Below are positions 1 through 10,254 of a DNA stretch of 64,000 nucleotides, in pieces; the first letter of the stretch is position 1, and the number at the start of each line of letters is the position of its first letter. The position numbers and the translations under genes are program-made. The notes under the pieces are model-generated. The model was not told the DNA's origin. It worked only from the letters and a program-made list of their open reading frames with translations, and made no database searches. The stretch comes from Diphasiastrum complanatum (Eukaryota; Streptophyta; Lycopodiopsida; Lycopodiales; Lycopodiaceae). Where the stretch lies: the NCBI GenBank assembly GCA_029204225.1, contig CM055103.1, positions 46,946,703 to 47,010,702 on the forward strand, given 5' to 3'.

Positions 1-719
1 TCGAAATATAAAATAGCTAAAGTATTGCACACTCGGACATTTTTTTCTTGCCGTAAAGTCAGTTTTAAAAATTTTACAAAGGAAATGGTGATGCCTCACA
101 GAACGTAATTTGTGGGGCAATTGTCTTTGATGGATGATTACTTTTTGTGTACAAGAGCTCTTGCCTAGATCCAAATCTTGATAGCTCTTCAAAATCTAAG
201 TTGATCAAGATAGATATGGTAAAGTGCAAACTCTCATGCATGTACGTCGTGGTAGATCTATTCAAGGTCCTCAAAACTTCCATTTTTGACAATTTAAGGC
301 ATGGCGGTGAAGTCGTGACATTTGGAAACATGGTTTTACGGACACTAATCCTATGAAACAGACTATTCAAAGGACCTTTCCGTAACATATTTTGAACTAC
401 AACTAGCAGCAAACTAACAAAGAATAAGTGAACTCTGCTTTCTATTCTTTGTAATCATATTCATGACTATCCGAAATCGCAATCCTCAATTGTAAGATTC
501 GAACACTGCCACCTTCGTTTGAGCAAATAAAACCTTTAGCATAACAATGCCAACTTAAAGACTTGCTGGTGATTGATCTTTCTATCGTATCGACGGAAGT
601 ATGTCAAGAATTTGTGGCTAGCATAGTATCTGTTGATGATTTGACTATCAAGGTGAACTTGCGCAATGCAAGTATTCTAATTAATGAGATTTATTTTGTA
701 GCATTGTACCTGCGTCTAA
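1..719. other. No recognised gene
   Basis: AT-rich sequence with no recognised domain. A plus-strand frame at 563-823 contains a stretch (LYLRLKFDKFEKDYLVINY) loosely like the middle of a Copia gag, but it is too short and too weak to call. I see no LTR end, PBS or RNA gene here. Confidence 0.5.
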
Positions 720-726
720 AGTTTGA

Positions 727-895
727 CAAGTTTGAGAAGGATTATTTGGTCATAAATTATCCTCTTCAAACTTGTGCGCATGTCAGTTTGTTTGAGGATG
801 ATAATTTGTCTGGCCAAAATTGATCATAAATTATCCTCCTCAAAATTGATCGTAAATGTTGTGTCGAATTTTGACAAGTTTGAGGAGGATAATTT
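727..895. repeat. Cluster of five alternating inverted copies of a 21-bp motif
   Basis: The motif CAAGTTTGAGGAGGATAATTT or its complement occurs at about 727-747 (+), 754-774 (-), 787-807 (+), 828-848 (-) and 875-895 (+). Neighbouring copies therefore face each other and can fold into stems of about 20 bp with loops of 6 to 26 bases. The first copy lies in a short open frame and the rest could derive from it. No known element family is recognised. Confidence 0.7.
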
Positions 896-1175
896 GTTGA
901 TCAAAATTAATATGCTATATCTCGAATTGTGAATATTGTGTATACAATGGGAGGAGAATTATGTGACTTTCTATCAAAACATGGCATAGAATATACGAGA
1001 ACAAATAAATGACAAGCTGCACAAGAAATTTTAAGCCTAGATCGTGCGATTTTGAGCAACTTTTGTTGCCAAAGTACTCTTATGTACAGGATTTGTATTA
1101 GAAGACAAATTTTTGGACTTAATTGTAGACTTTTTGAAGGATGTTATTCCTCGATGACCCAGTGTAGATCATGTA

Positions 1176-1476
1176 GGTACTTCTGAACTTGTCAGTAATC
1201 TGTCGTGCACAATAGAGGACTAAAAGAATATGTGTGTTATGATAAATGTCTAGTTCTTTCAGGCATATGTGATTCCAAAAATAAAGAATTAAGCAATGCT
1301 CATTGTCTGACAGCTTTAAACTTATTCGAGTTATTGAAAGTGAACTTTCATTCAGTCAAATATTATTCTATAATGAAATATCAGATGGATTCACCTGGGA
1401 TAACAAAATTCCCAAGTTAATCTATTTTGTATATTGATTGAGTTCCGAGTCTTTTTATCAGAGATAGAGAATCTAG
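1176..1476. repeat. Flanking segment duplicated in inverted orientation at 29409-29722
   Basis: This segment ends with gagaatctag just before the TG that opens the 5' LTR of Copia A. The reverse complement of 29409-29722 reads almost the same, with scattered substitutions and short indels, and also stops at the LTR edge of Copia B. The match fades upstream of about 1176. Two insertions of one family at the same base of the same sequence imply that insertion came before duplication. Confidence 0.8.
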
Positions 1477-2419
1477 TGAAGAAACAAAACGTTTCTATTA
1501 CCGAAGCTTTGCTAGCGTTCAACTCTCAATTTGACGAAAAGACACGAAACAAAAATGTTCGCGAACAACACGACACAACACGAAACGAAAATGTTCATGA
1601 CGCAAAACACTTCGTGCTCCAAAGGACCAGGAAGATCAACCAAGTACTATGAAGTACAAATCTCTGATCTGATATGGTGACATCAGCAGAAGAGCGTTAG
1701 GACGTGCCTAATCCACCGCTCTTGTAATCCATGATTAGTTATAGATGTTTAATCTATCTGATCAAGAATGTTACTCGAAGTGACACGAAAAAGTTTGCAA
1801 AATATACACATTTGCTAGATGCATAAAACATATACAGATAGACAAAAAATACTAAATAGAAGTCTACCTGTGAGTGAGACAATTTTGTAAGCAAGATCCA
1901 CAGAGATCCAAGAAGTCCGCTAGTAAGTGAGACACTATTCATGGGAGAACGCCGCTTCTCTCACACCAATGTGTTGTGTGGGTCTGTTCACACAGTCCTT
2001 GATCTCAAGAGGATTAATAGATGATATTGTAGTTATTATGCACATATTATTCTAAATTTTTTGTCTGATCTCGAATGAATTGTTGTCTGCTATTATTTGT
2101 GTATCTCATTTACTTGTTAAATCGATTCTGCACACTGGTTCAATCTTGTTGAATGTTGTAACAATCTATAACGTAGGTCAACAATGTCTGTCTACATTCT
2201 GGAGGATTGTAGGAATGATATAGCAGGCAATGACCAACAATCATATCTGAACTCCATCCGAATTAATTTTGTTTGAGACTGTTTTCGCTTCACAATTACT
2301 TCGCTTCAGCAATATCAATATCAAAGCTCGTTCAAGTTTCGCTTCGTTTTGCTCGTTTCATTTCGTTTTGTTACAAAGCCTGATAGATTTGCACAATTAT
2401 TTTTCTATTTTTTCCATCA
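1477..2419 (+). repeat. 5' LTR of Copia element A
   Basis: The LTR opens with TGAAGAAACAAAACG and closes with CCATCA just before the primer-binding site. It matches the 3' LTR remnant at 11862-12481 and, reverse-complemented, both LTRs of element B (25083-26055 and 28573-29408). It carries several copies of motifs like CACGAAAC and GCGAAACG. The left flank TCTAG corresponds to the CTAGA target duplication of element B. Confidence 0.85.
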
Positions 2420-2420
2420 G

Positions 2421-2432
2421 TGGTATCAAAGC
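2421..2432 (+). other. Primer-binding site of Copia A
   Basis: TGGTATCAAAGC lies one base after the LTR end. It matches the usual plant PBS complementary to the 3' end of initiator-Met tRNA (TGGTATCAGAGC) except for one base. It fixes both the LTR boundary and the plus orientation of the element. Confidence 0.8.
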
Positions 2433-2528
2433 CTGTCATAGTCTAACATAGCCACAAAGCTATCAGATTGAAGAGCCTAAGCATTCAAGACAAAGAACCA
2501 TTAACAAGTGAGAACACAATTCATAGCA

Positions 2529-3350
2529 ATGGCTTCAATAAGCAGTATACAATCAAAGATCTGTACAATCCTCGACTCATCAGGATCTAACTTCCTAGCA
2601 TGGAAGGTCAAGACCTCTCTTATATTAAAGGGAGAAGGATTACTTCCCTAGGTAGATGGCACCGAGGAGATGCCTATAACTACAGGCAAGGAGCTACATG
2701 AATGGAGAGAGAAGAATGACAATGCAGTAGTCGTGTTATCATCATCCATCGGGATAGCCCGACTCTTGACTGGGCTACACTCTCTAAAGCAAAAGAGATG
2801 TGGGATACTTAACTCACAAGATTTCAGACAAAATCACGTAGTCAGATCATGCTACTCAAAAATCACCTCACTTCGTTTATCAGGAAGATGAAGAATCTGT
2901 TCCTTTCATTATACAATCATGGAGTAGAAAATGCAGTATCAGCAGAGAAGTAGCTTACCTATCTGTTAACAGCTTTACCAAGATCCTTCTAAACAACCAG
3001 AACGCTGCTAGCAAAGGATCCTACTATGACACTTGAAAAGATAGTTGTCGAGATCGAGAAGAAGTCGAAGCTCGAGAGCACCTTGATCACAAGGATGCTT
3101 CTGACCAAGATCTCTATAACAACAAGGAGAAGATTAAGAAGCAATTCAAGCCTAAGATGGATTCAGCAGGATCAAGACCAGCAAGCAGAAAGAGCTAGCA
3201 AAGGCAAATGGAAGAATAAAGAAAAGTCAAAACAATAGAGTGGAGACAAGAAGATTTGTGTGAGATGCAAACATGAAGGACATACTATCGATTCGTGTTA
3301 GCTAAATCCTAAAATTGAGTGCATCCACTGTCATAGGAAGGTCATTCAGC
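2529..3350 (+). pseudogene. gag: Copia A gag (nucleocapsid), broken
   Basis: The ATG at 2529 begins MASISSIQSKICTILDSSGS, the typical N-terminus of a plant Copia gag, followed by a FLAWKVK-like stretch. The frame stops after about 40 codons at LLP* and continues in pieces. A CCHC zinc knuckle (CX2CX4HX4C: Cys at 3257, 3266 and 3296, His at 3281) lies near the end and would bind RNA in the virus-like particle. It runs into protease and integrase on the same strand. Several stops and frame changes make this a pseudogene. In sister element B this part is deleted. Confidence 0.8.
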
Positions 3351-3351
3351 C

Positions 3352-4060
3352 ATGGACTACCGCCCGAATGCAAGAAACAAACAAGCTCAGGGTAGACAGG
3401 AGAACAACAATAGTTCGTCCTATGTTGAAGAGCCAGAGAGCTCGAAGATGGGCGAAGAAAGATTGAATCACGAAAATTTGACCACCTACATCTGTGCAGG
3501 CATGTGTGTAGTATCAACACCTGACACACAGGAGGTAATCCTTGACTCAGGAGCTACCTTGCACTTCGTTACATCAAGATGGATCATGGTTGATTTCTGA
3601 AGTGCAGATCCATCAAGATTTATCATTCTTGGAGACGGATCAAAGCATCAAGTGAATGGTATTGGTTCACTATGGCTCAACACAAACGACAAAGACAGAT
3701 GACTCGAAGATGTTCTGTTCATGCCTACACTACAGAAGGACTTGTTATCAGTGGCAAGAACAGCTGATGTTGGGATGCGTGTAACATTCTCAGACGAAGC
3801 ATGCAATGTTGTTGATGCAAGCACCAGTACACTGATCACTCAAGGAAGAAGAAAAGGCAACCTATATCACTTGAAGGTATGCCTACTTGCAGATCAAGTG
3901 CATCAAACCCATGATGATTCATTTGAATATTTATGGCACATGAGACTATGCCATATGAATTCAATGATACTATATCAAGCAAGCCATCATAAAGTAATCA
4001 CATGGGTGACCATCTCGAATGCAACCAGTTCGATGACCTGTGATAATAAAGGGTAAGATG
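3352..4060 (+). pseudogene. pol: Copia A protease and GAG-pre-integrase region, broken
   Basis: The retropepsin active site is visible as ILDSGATLHFV (near 3537-3570), with Asp-Ser-Gly intact. Further on lies the LWHMRLCHMN segment (near 3930), the His-His half of the integrase zinc-binding domain, where the usual LGH is LCH. The Cys-Cys half is damaged: CD is followed by NKGK and a frame change at about 4040, whereas element B keeps CDAC. In a live element, protease cuts the polyprotein and the zinc domain helps integrase multimerise. In-frame stops occur near 3598 and 3702. Confidence 0.8.
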
Positions 4061-5013
4061 TCACGTACTCCTTTTGTCAAGGACTCCTCCAGAACGACAA
4101 AGATTCTGGAGCTAGTACATTCAGACATTTGTGGAACTTTCAACGTGATCTCAGTAGGAGGCTCGAAATATTATATCACCTTTATTGATGATTATAGTAA
4201 ATTTGCCAGAGTCTACTTCATTCACAGTAAATCAGAAGCATTTGACAAATTCACAGAGTATGTGAATTGGGTAGAAAGATGCACAAGAAATAAGGTGAAG
4301 TATATCAGAACAGATCGCGGTGGAGAATACATCTCAAACTGATTCACTGATTTTTGCAATGATCGCAAAATCATTCACAAAAGAACTGCATCTTATACAC
4401 CGCAGCCCAACGGTGTTGTAGAAAGAAAGAACATGACTCTTATGGAAGTTGCCAGGAGCATGATGGCCTATTCGAAGACTTCAAGAGTGTTGTGGGTTGA
4501 AGCAGTAGCTACAACAACTTATATTCAGAACAGGACAGGAAAATCTAGTGTTCCTCACACAACACCACACGAATTATGGTGGGTTAGAAAACCCAATCTG
4601 GCTCATATTTGAATCTTTGGTTGTGCAGCATATGCACATTTTCCTGACAAGATTCGAAAGAAGCTTGATGAGAAAGCAGAACAAGGATATCTTGTAGGAT
4701 ATGACAATCATTCATCATACTATAGAGTTTATATGCCAGAGACAAACACAATGAAGACAATCAAAGATGTCAAATTCGATGAGAGCAGAACAATGGCCAA
4801 CAGTGATCCTGTCAGTTATGAAGTCCTTGGAAGACAATACTATGATCTACCAACTGTGACAGAGAGAGCAGAGGACAAACACTCAGACGAAGATGTTTGA
4901 GTCGCACCTCATTCGAGCAACAAATGAGACAAAGAAAGATTCGCAAGCCAGCCTACTGCTACAACACCTGTAAACCGAAATGGTTCCAGACCTAGCAGAT
5001 TTGTGAACCTGAG
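4040..5013 (+). pseudogene. pol: Copia A integrase, broken and cut by Gypsy I
   Basis: This is the rve-type integrase core. The first catalytic Asp is in LVHSDICG, the second in RTDRGGEY (near 4310) and the Glu in NGVVERKN (near 4410), so all three DDE residues survive. Stops interrupt the frame after ISN (4341) and in LAHI*IFGC. The C-terminal part includes AYAHFPDKIRKK and LVGYDNHSSYYRVY, as in most plant Copia elements. Copia sequence stops around 5013, where nested Gypsy I starts, and resumes near 10255. Confidence 0.85.
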
Positions 5014-5458
5014 GTGAGGGTCTACTAATTCTAAAGTCCTGACTTAAAAAGAACAAATCAACATAACATTGTTGAATAGAACTTGAAAAAGAACTCAAAA
5101 ACTTAGAACTTTAACATTCAACCACAAAATCTTTCATTCAAGAGACTTGCTAAGGGGTCAAGATGGGGAACACTCCCCCTCGAAGGATTTTTCTTTTGAA
5201 ATTATGCAAGATCAATTGGCCCAAGGCCAATTACATATACAGTGGTTTTGGGAATATGATTTCTTAGATCTTTACATCAAAACAGAAGTTACAAATTTTG
5301 GATCTTAAAGAATCTTATACCAAGAAAAGTGGTTCCTTATGACATGCAAGGACTTACTGATCAAGAAAAGAGCATGCATAGGCATTTGACATCAGTAGGC
5401 ATGGCATGCATGAATCCAATTTGACATGCAAGCTTCAATTTCATACATGCAAGTTCCC

Positions 5459-5575
5459 AAATCAGACATGCAACTCCTAAATCAGACATGCAACTTCTAA
5501 ATCAGACATGCAACTTCTAATCAGACATGCGACTTCTAAATCAGGCATGCAACTTCTAAATCAGACATGCATGAC
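5459..5575. repeat. 19-20-bp tandem repeat, about six copies
   Basis: The unit AAATCAGACATGCAACTTCT recurs about six times in a row with small changes (actcct, a lost a, gcgact, aggcat). Looser ACATGCAA motifs extend on both sides (5340-5460 and 5570-5670). It lies in the non-coding 3' part of Gypsy I and may belong to its LTR or 3' untranslated region. Confidence 0.85.
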
Positions 5576-6093
5576 CATAAAGTTATGGATGATGTGACAT
5601 CCAAAGTCATCAAGTCATAGATGGTGTGACATGCAAAGCCATCAAGTCATGAATGGTGTGACATGCATGGCCATCAGTCTTGTGGATGGTGTGAAAGTTT
5701 TAGAGAAGAGAGAGAAAGAGAGAGAGAGATGAAAGAGGTAGCAGAAAGTGAGTGTGTGTGAAAGTGGTTCCAATCCAATTTGACATATCATCCTCAAGCC
5801 ATAGCTCCGAGCTTTCTTCCAAGCACCTACACACACAAAAGAAAGAGCAAGAGGCAAAGCAATAATGAATGGGCGATGAATAATGAGGGAGAGGAACGAG
5901 TTAGTCCTTTTATAGGGAATGTGTAGTCTTTAGGAAGTGGCTGAGGTGTCCAAGATCAGTGTGAGAGGTGCTAAAGAGACTCTAGGATAAGTAAAGTGAG
6001 AGGGTGAGGTGTATAGGTATGAGAGAGTGTTTATCCATTAGTTAGAGCAAAGGGGAAGAGTAGGAGGGCGCATTTTCCTAAGTGTCCTATGGC

Positions 6094-7098
6094 TTACAAG
6101 CCATGTGGAAAAGTAGGTGAGTTGCATATTGATAAGGATAAAAGGTAGGTAGCATCCGTAGTAGGATAGTTCTTAAATTTGAGGAGGTATAATGTAGAAG
6201 TTATCTCTTTTCTTCTAGTTTTTGTCTTGTGCATCAAGATCTGCTCAGGTTGAAGGATTTCTTCGGTTCCTTGAACTTCTGGTGGTTCAAAATCTGTAAA
6301 TCCTTCTGGTTCCGGACCATCGAATTTCTTTAGCAAGCTTACATGGAATTTGTTATGGATTTTCCAAGTAATAGACAAGTCAAACTCACATGTAACCTCA
6401 TTGATTACTTTATTGGCTTTAAAAGGTCCATAATACTTTTGGGCTAGTTTTGGGTAAAGTTTCATGTAGCCCTTCTTTTTCATGAGTCTTTTCATTTCAA
6501 ATTTTAGGAGAACTAGTTTTCCTTCTTCGTACTTGATTCCCCTCCGACGCATATTTGCACTTTTTTGTTGTTTCTGTTGTGCATTTGCAATGGATTGCTG
6601 AACATTTGAAAAGGTGTCTTGATAATCCTGCACAAATTCATCTGAGGCAAATATCTTTTCTTTAGTCCTTAATATAGGAGGCACAATTGGTTTTCCATAC
6701 ATTACTTCAAAAGATGTTTTACCAGTAGAAGAATCAACGGTGTTATTGTAAGAAAATTCTAGAATAGGAAGATAGTGTTCCCATTGAGTCTTCTGATCAC
6801 TTGCATAATTTCTCAACAAATCTATGATGGTTTGATTAGTAATTTCACTTTGACCATCAGTCTGGGGGTGAAAGGAAGAAGATAATTTAAGGGTTGTCCC
6901 CAGATTATCAAAAAGGGCTCTCCAAAAGTTGCTAGTAAATCTTGTATCCCGATCTGACACTATACTTTTGGGTAGTCCATGCAATCTAAAGATGTGATGA
7001 ATAAACAAATGAGCAGCTTCGGGTCCTTTAAGCTTTTTCTTACAGGGAATAAAATGCGTCTGTTTGCTAAATCTATCAATGATGGTCCATAATATCAT
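6094..7098 (-). pseudogene. pol: Gypsy I integrase core and C-terminal domain
   Basis: A 334-codon open frame. It starts inside the integrase core (ILWTIIDRFSKQTHFIPCKK, first catalytic Asp in IIDRF). It continues through IVSDRDTRFTSNFW (second Asp) and HPQTDGQSEITNQ (catalytic Glu), so DDE is intact. The C-terminal part has the YYGPFKANKVINEVTCEFDL module and a tail with LLKFKNYPTTDATYL, like the end of a chromodomain. Family knowledge: such tails direct integration to chromatin marks. The codons just upstream (7099-7205) hold the rest of the domain after a frame break. Confidence 0.9.
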
Positions 7099-7205
7099 CT
7101 CATTTCCATTTTGGTTTTAGGGAACCTCGAGATAAAGTCCATGGTAGTATGTTCCCAGGGTGTTTCAGAAATAGGCAAGGGATGAAGTAATCCTGGAGTT
7201 TTTAA

Positions 7206-7430
7206 TCATCGCTCGTCTTTATTGTGTTGACAAACTAGACATGCATTTATGTAATGCCTTGTGTCTCGATGCATGGTAGGCCAATAAAAGAATCTTTTCA
7301 GAGCTTCCAGAGTTGAAGGGATTCCTCTATGTCGTGGATAGGGAGGACTATGGGTTTTTTGAAGAATCTTGGTTCTAAATGCTATAGGAATACATAGCTT
7401 ATCTTCTTTGAATAAATATCCTTCTTTCAA
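7206..7430 (-). pseudogene. pol: Gypsy I integrase zinc-binding domain
   Basis: This frame contains SPPYPRHRGIPSTLEALKRF followed by FYWPTMHRDTRHYINACLVC, the H2C2 integrase zinc domain (two His early, the paired CLVC at the end). It directly precedes the integrase core on the minus strand. A start at KEGYLFKEDKLCIP is a domain join, not a true start codon, because these domains were one polyprotein. A frame break separates it from the core. Confidence 0.85.
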
Positions 7431-7537
7431 AACATAGTCTTTATGACTTTGATTTCTTTCAAGTATTTCAAAGATATGCTAGAAGTCAGAATCACTAGCA
7501 TACATACTTTTCATAGGAAGGAAATCTTCATAATATG

Positions 7538-7777
7538 CTAGGGAAATATGGTTGACCTTGGGGATTCTTGATAATGCATCGACAACCTTATTGTCCTTTC
7601 GTGGGTGATAAAGTAGCTGAAAATGAAAGTGCTAAGATAGTTAGCCCATTTTAGATGTTTTTCTCGAATTAGTTGCTGGGTGAGAAAGTACCTAAGGCTT
7701 TGATGATCTGTTTTCACTAGGAAATCATTTCCTAGAAGATAGTGCTTCCATAACTTAAGGGCATGAATAATGGCCAA
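7538..7777 (-). pseudogene. pol: Gypsy I RNase H domain
   Basis: The frame reads AIIHALKLWKHYLLGNDFLV then KTDHQSLRYFLTQ, the conserved middle of the Gypsy RNase H, including the Asp of TDHQSL. The preceding bases (7780-7860) contain RNase H N-terminal sequence in another frame. It would degrade RNA in the RNA-DNA hybrid during reverse transcription. It is broken from RT by a frame change near 7861 and from integrase by stops near 7600. Confidence 0.85.
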
Positions 7778-7860
7778 ACGTTTTTTTTCATAAATGTCAT
7801 ACTGTACTTCTGCCCCTTGAAGTCGTCTGCTTTCAAAGGCTACAACATGACCTTCTTGGT

Positions 7861-8724
7861 TTAAGACTGCCCAATACAGTCTAAACTTGCATCCACTTCC
7901 ACAAAGAAAGGTTTACGAAGGTCGGGAATGATAAGAACAGGTCCAATGGTAAGTGCATGCTTCATAGTATCAAAGGCATTTCGCTCTTTCTTATACCAAT
8001 GAAATTTTACTCTCTTCTTAGTGAGTTCATGTAGCGGTGAGGCTATATGAGGAAAATGGTGAATAAACTTTCTATAATAGGAACATAAGCCTAGGGAAGA
8101 CCAAACTTCATGAATATTTCCTGGTTTAGGCCAGTCTTGTATGGCTTTAATCTTTGAAGGGTCCATTTGGATTCCTTCCTTTGAAATCATATTTCCTAGA
8201 AAGTGTATCTTTTCTAGAAAGAATTCATTTTTCTTGCCTTTTATGAGAAGTGAGTTTTCTTGTAGGGTTCTAAAGATGATATCTAGATGTCTTTTATGCT
8301 CTTCTTCATTTGCACTGAAGACTAAGATACCATCAAAGAATGTTCCTACAAAACGTCTATGAGGTTGAAAGATTCGTTCCATCATTCTATTGAATGTTGC
8401 GGGAGCATTAGTAAGACCAAATGGTACCACTAAAAATTCATAAAGGCCAGAGTTAGTCCTGAAAGCAGTTTTATGGACATCTTCGGGTGCTACTCTGATT
8501 TGGTGGTATCCACTTGTCAAATCAATTCTACTAAAGATACAAGATCCATTTATCCTATCCATAATGTCATCTATTCTTGGAATAGGAAAACGGTTCTTAA
8601 CTGTAATCTTGTTTAAAGCACGATAGTCCACACACATCCTAAAACTCCCATCTTTCTTTTGTACCAAAAGTACATGAGAGCAATAGGAGGAGTTACTGGG
8701 TTTTATAAGGCATTTTTCTAACAA
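7861..8724 (-). pseudogene. pol: Gypsy I reverse transcriptase with altered active site
   Basis: A 287-codon open frame with RT blocks in order: VLLVQKKDGSFRMCVDYRAL, PIPRIDDIMD, FSRIDLTSGYHQIRV, FRTNSGLYEFLVVPFGLTNA, the active-site block, then FLGNMISKEGIQMDP and SYYRKFIHHF. The catalytic motif, YXDD or FXDD in working enzymes, reads FFDG. The last codon, at 8329-8331 (+ coordinates), is Gly (GGT on the coding strand) where Asp is expected, so the enzyme should be inactive. The long open frame suggests fairly recent death. Confidence 0.92.
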
Positions 8725-8765
8725 ATCATTAATTTGCTTAGAAATTTATTCTTGTTGAGAATGGC

Positions 8766-9122
8766 TTACCTATAGGGAGGTCTATTGGGTATGGAACTTT
8801 CAGGAATAATGTCTATTGTATGATCTTCAGGTCTTTCAGGGGGTAAGGATTTTGGTAGCCCATGAGAAAAACAAGAAGAATACTTTAATAAAAAGTCTTT
8901 TCTATTATTGTCCAAAAAATGCGTATTTCCATCAACATCATCATCCATACTTTGAACAAACAACATATAAAAAAATACCGCTTTTTTTAGTACCTTTGAT
9001 ACCTGAATATGGCTTACCAAGGGAATTGTTTCACCACTCTGTCCTGGATGCACACTAACATCTTGACCCTTGTGCTTCCATGAAATCAAATGCTTATTAT
9101 AGTCCACCAAAGGGTTGTGCAT
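8766..9122 (-). pseudogene. pol: Gypsy I protease-RT connecting region
   Basis: An open frame bridging protease and RT. It begins near HNPLVDYNKHLISW, a segment that usually follows the retropepsin in plant Gypsy elements. It ends with LPPERPEDHTIDIIPESSIPNRPPYR, the proline-rich lead-in to RT. A stop or frame change at 8725-8765 separates it from RT. It has no catalytic role of its own. Confidence 0.8.
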
Positions 9123-9128
9123 TTTGTG

Positions 9129-9671
9129 TCAAGGCATGCCTAAGAGTACATCTACTCCCTGTAAAAGACCTACCATGAATTCTATAGGTTCATAGTAGTC
9201 GGAGATTTGAAGCTTAAGTTTTCCAATTACAGGGTAAATGTTTGCATCACCATCAACAAAAGCACCTTTAGCCTTAAGCATAGATTCCGAGAAGGAACCA
9301 ACTCCTATCTCTTGTGCAAGCTTAAAAGAGATGAAATTATGAGAGGAGCATGCATCAAAGAGAATCAAACAAAGTTTGTTATGGACTTGTCCCCATGTCT
9401 TGAGGAGATCATGGTTTTGAGTGTCTTCAATGATTTGTACGGCCACCTGCCTCCCTTTGTCTTCACTTGAAACTTTGGTATCTTTGAGTGGACATTTGAA
9501 GGGGTCCCTTTTCCCCACACTTGAAGCATCTTCCTTTCTTGCGATAGGCCTGCGCTTGTTCTTTGGAAAGGCGTTGAGTCTTCTCTTTTGGAGTTTGAGT
9601 GGTGGGATGTTCCTTCCTTTTGTTCCCGCTTCCATTTTGATGATTATCCTACAGCTCAATTCTGGTAGCAT
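9129..9671 (-). pseudogene. pro: Gypsy I gag end and retropepsin
   Basis: The frame holds a basic, lysine-rich gag end and then a retropepsin-like fold. The active-site loop reads ILFDACSSHNFISF, where working proteases have DSG or DTG followed by A/S. Asp is kept but the Gly position is Cys. It closes with GVDVLLGMP, the usual ILGMDWL-type end of the protease domain. Upstream, minus-strand sequence 9672-9990 resembles a gag core. Confidence 0.8.
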
Positions 9672-9990
9672 AATATATGACTTGTTCCAAAGTATCAGCT
9701 TGTACTAGATCTAAGCCATATTGTATATTCTATGCAAAACCGAACAAAACTTTCTTTTCTGTTCTTTCTTGGAAATGGAATTCAAAGTCTGAACTTTCAA
9801 AAGCAACTCCCAAAATCTCTTTACATACTCAACTACCTTCTCATTTTGTTTTTGCCTGAAGATGTCCTATGCAGCTAAAGTATCTCTCTTATATTGTTTT
9901 GGCAAAAAGTGGTCTTTAATTTGCTTTTTAAAGCTATGCCAAGTGGAAGCAACTTCGTGATTAGATTTCATAGTTGCCCACCATAGAGAT
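9672..9990 (-). pseudogene. gag: Gypsy I gag core fragment
   Basis: On the minus strand the frame from about 9980 reads SNHEVASTWHSFKKQIKDHF, then LPKQYKRDTLAA, a stop, and NEKVVEYVKRFWELL. This is the Retrotrans_gag pattern (WxxFKxxxxxxFxP...VxEYxxxF). The N-terminal part is missing beyond about 9990. Several stops interrupt it. Confidence 0.7.
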
Positions 9991-10254
9991 GCATACTTAT
10001 GATGTAATGTTGCAAATTGGATCTTGGAATGATTTGAGTATCTACTTTTCTCAAAGAAAGTATCAACTGCGTATCAAACTATTAGCAGTGCTCTATAGTT
10101 TCATTTATTGTCTTTGGGTAATGATACCTACACTCATAATTCACCAGTTAGAGTAATAAGCTCTAATATTCAAAATACGTTTCATATAAAAAGAATGGAA
10201 GACTGGATAGCCTTTATTTCTTGGTCAATTTGGTCTATACAATTTTACAAGATT

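Larger units (their letters stand above)
5014..10254 (-). mobile_element. Nested Ty3/Gypsy element I, minus strand, truncated
   Basis: A minus-strand Gypsy element sits inside Copia A between integrase and reverse transcriptase. Its order on the minus strand is gag fragment, protease, RT, RNase H, integrase and a C-terminal chromodomain-like tail, the standard Gypsy order. Clean LTR copies were not seen at both sides. About 1.1 kb of non-coding sequence (5014-6093) lies at the 3' end and may be the 3' LTR, and gag appears cut at about 9990. The stretch 9991-10254 is unexplained. Exact insertion points are estimates. Confidence 0.8.

Noticed and set aside
563-823. Small plus-strand gene
   Set aside because: There is only a vague likeness to Copia gag and no knuckle or neighbour. 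Part of it is the alternating inverted repeat.
3302-3529. Minus-strand frames inside Copia A and Gypsy elements
   Set aside because: They are antisense shadows of gag and pol frames. The same applies to frames opposite 8141-8362, 9207-9708, 16732-17167, 26665-26988 and 33291-33645.
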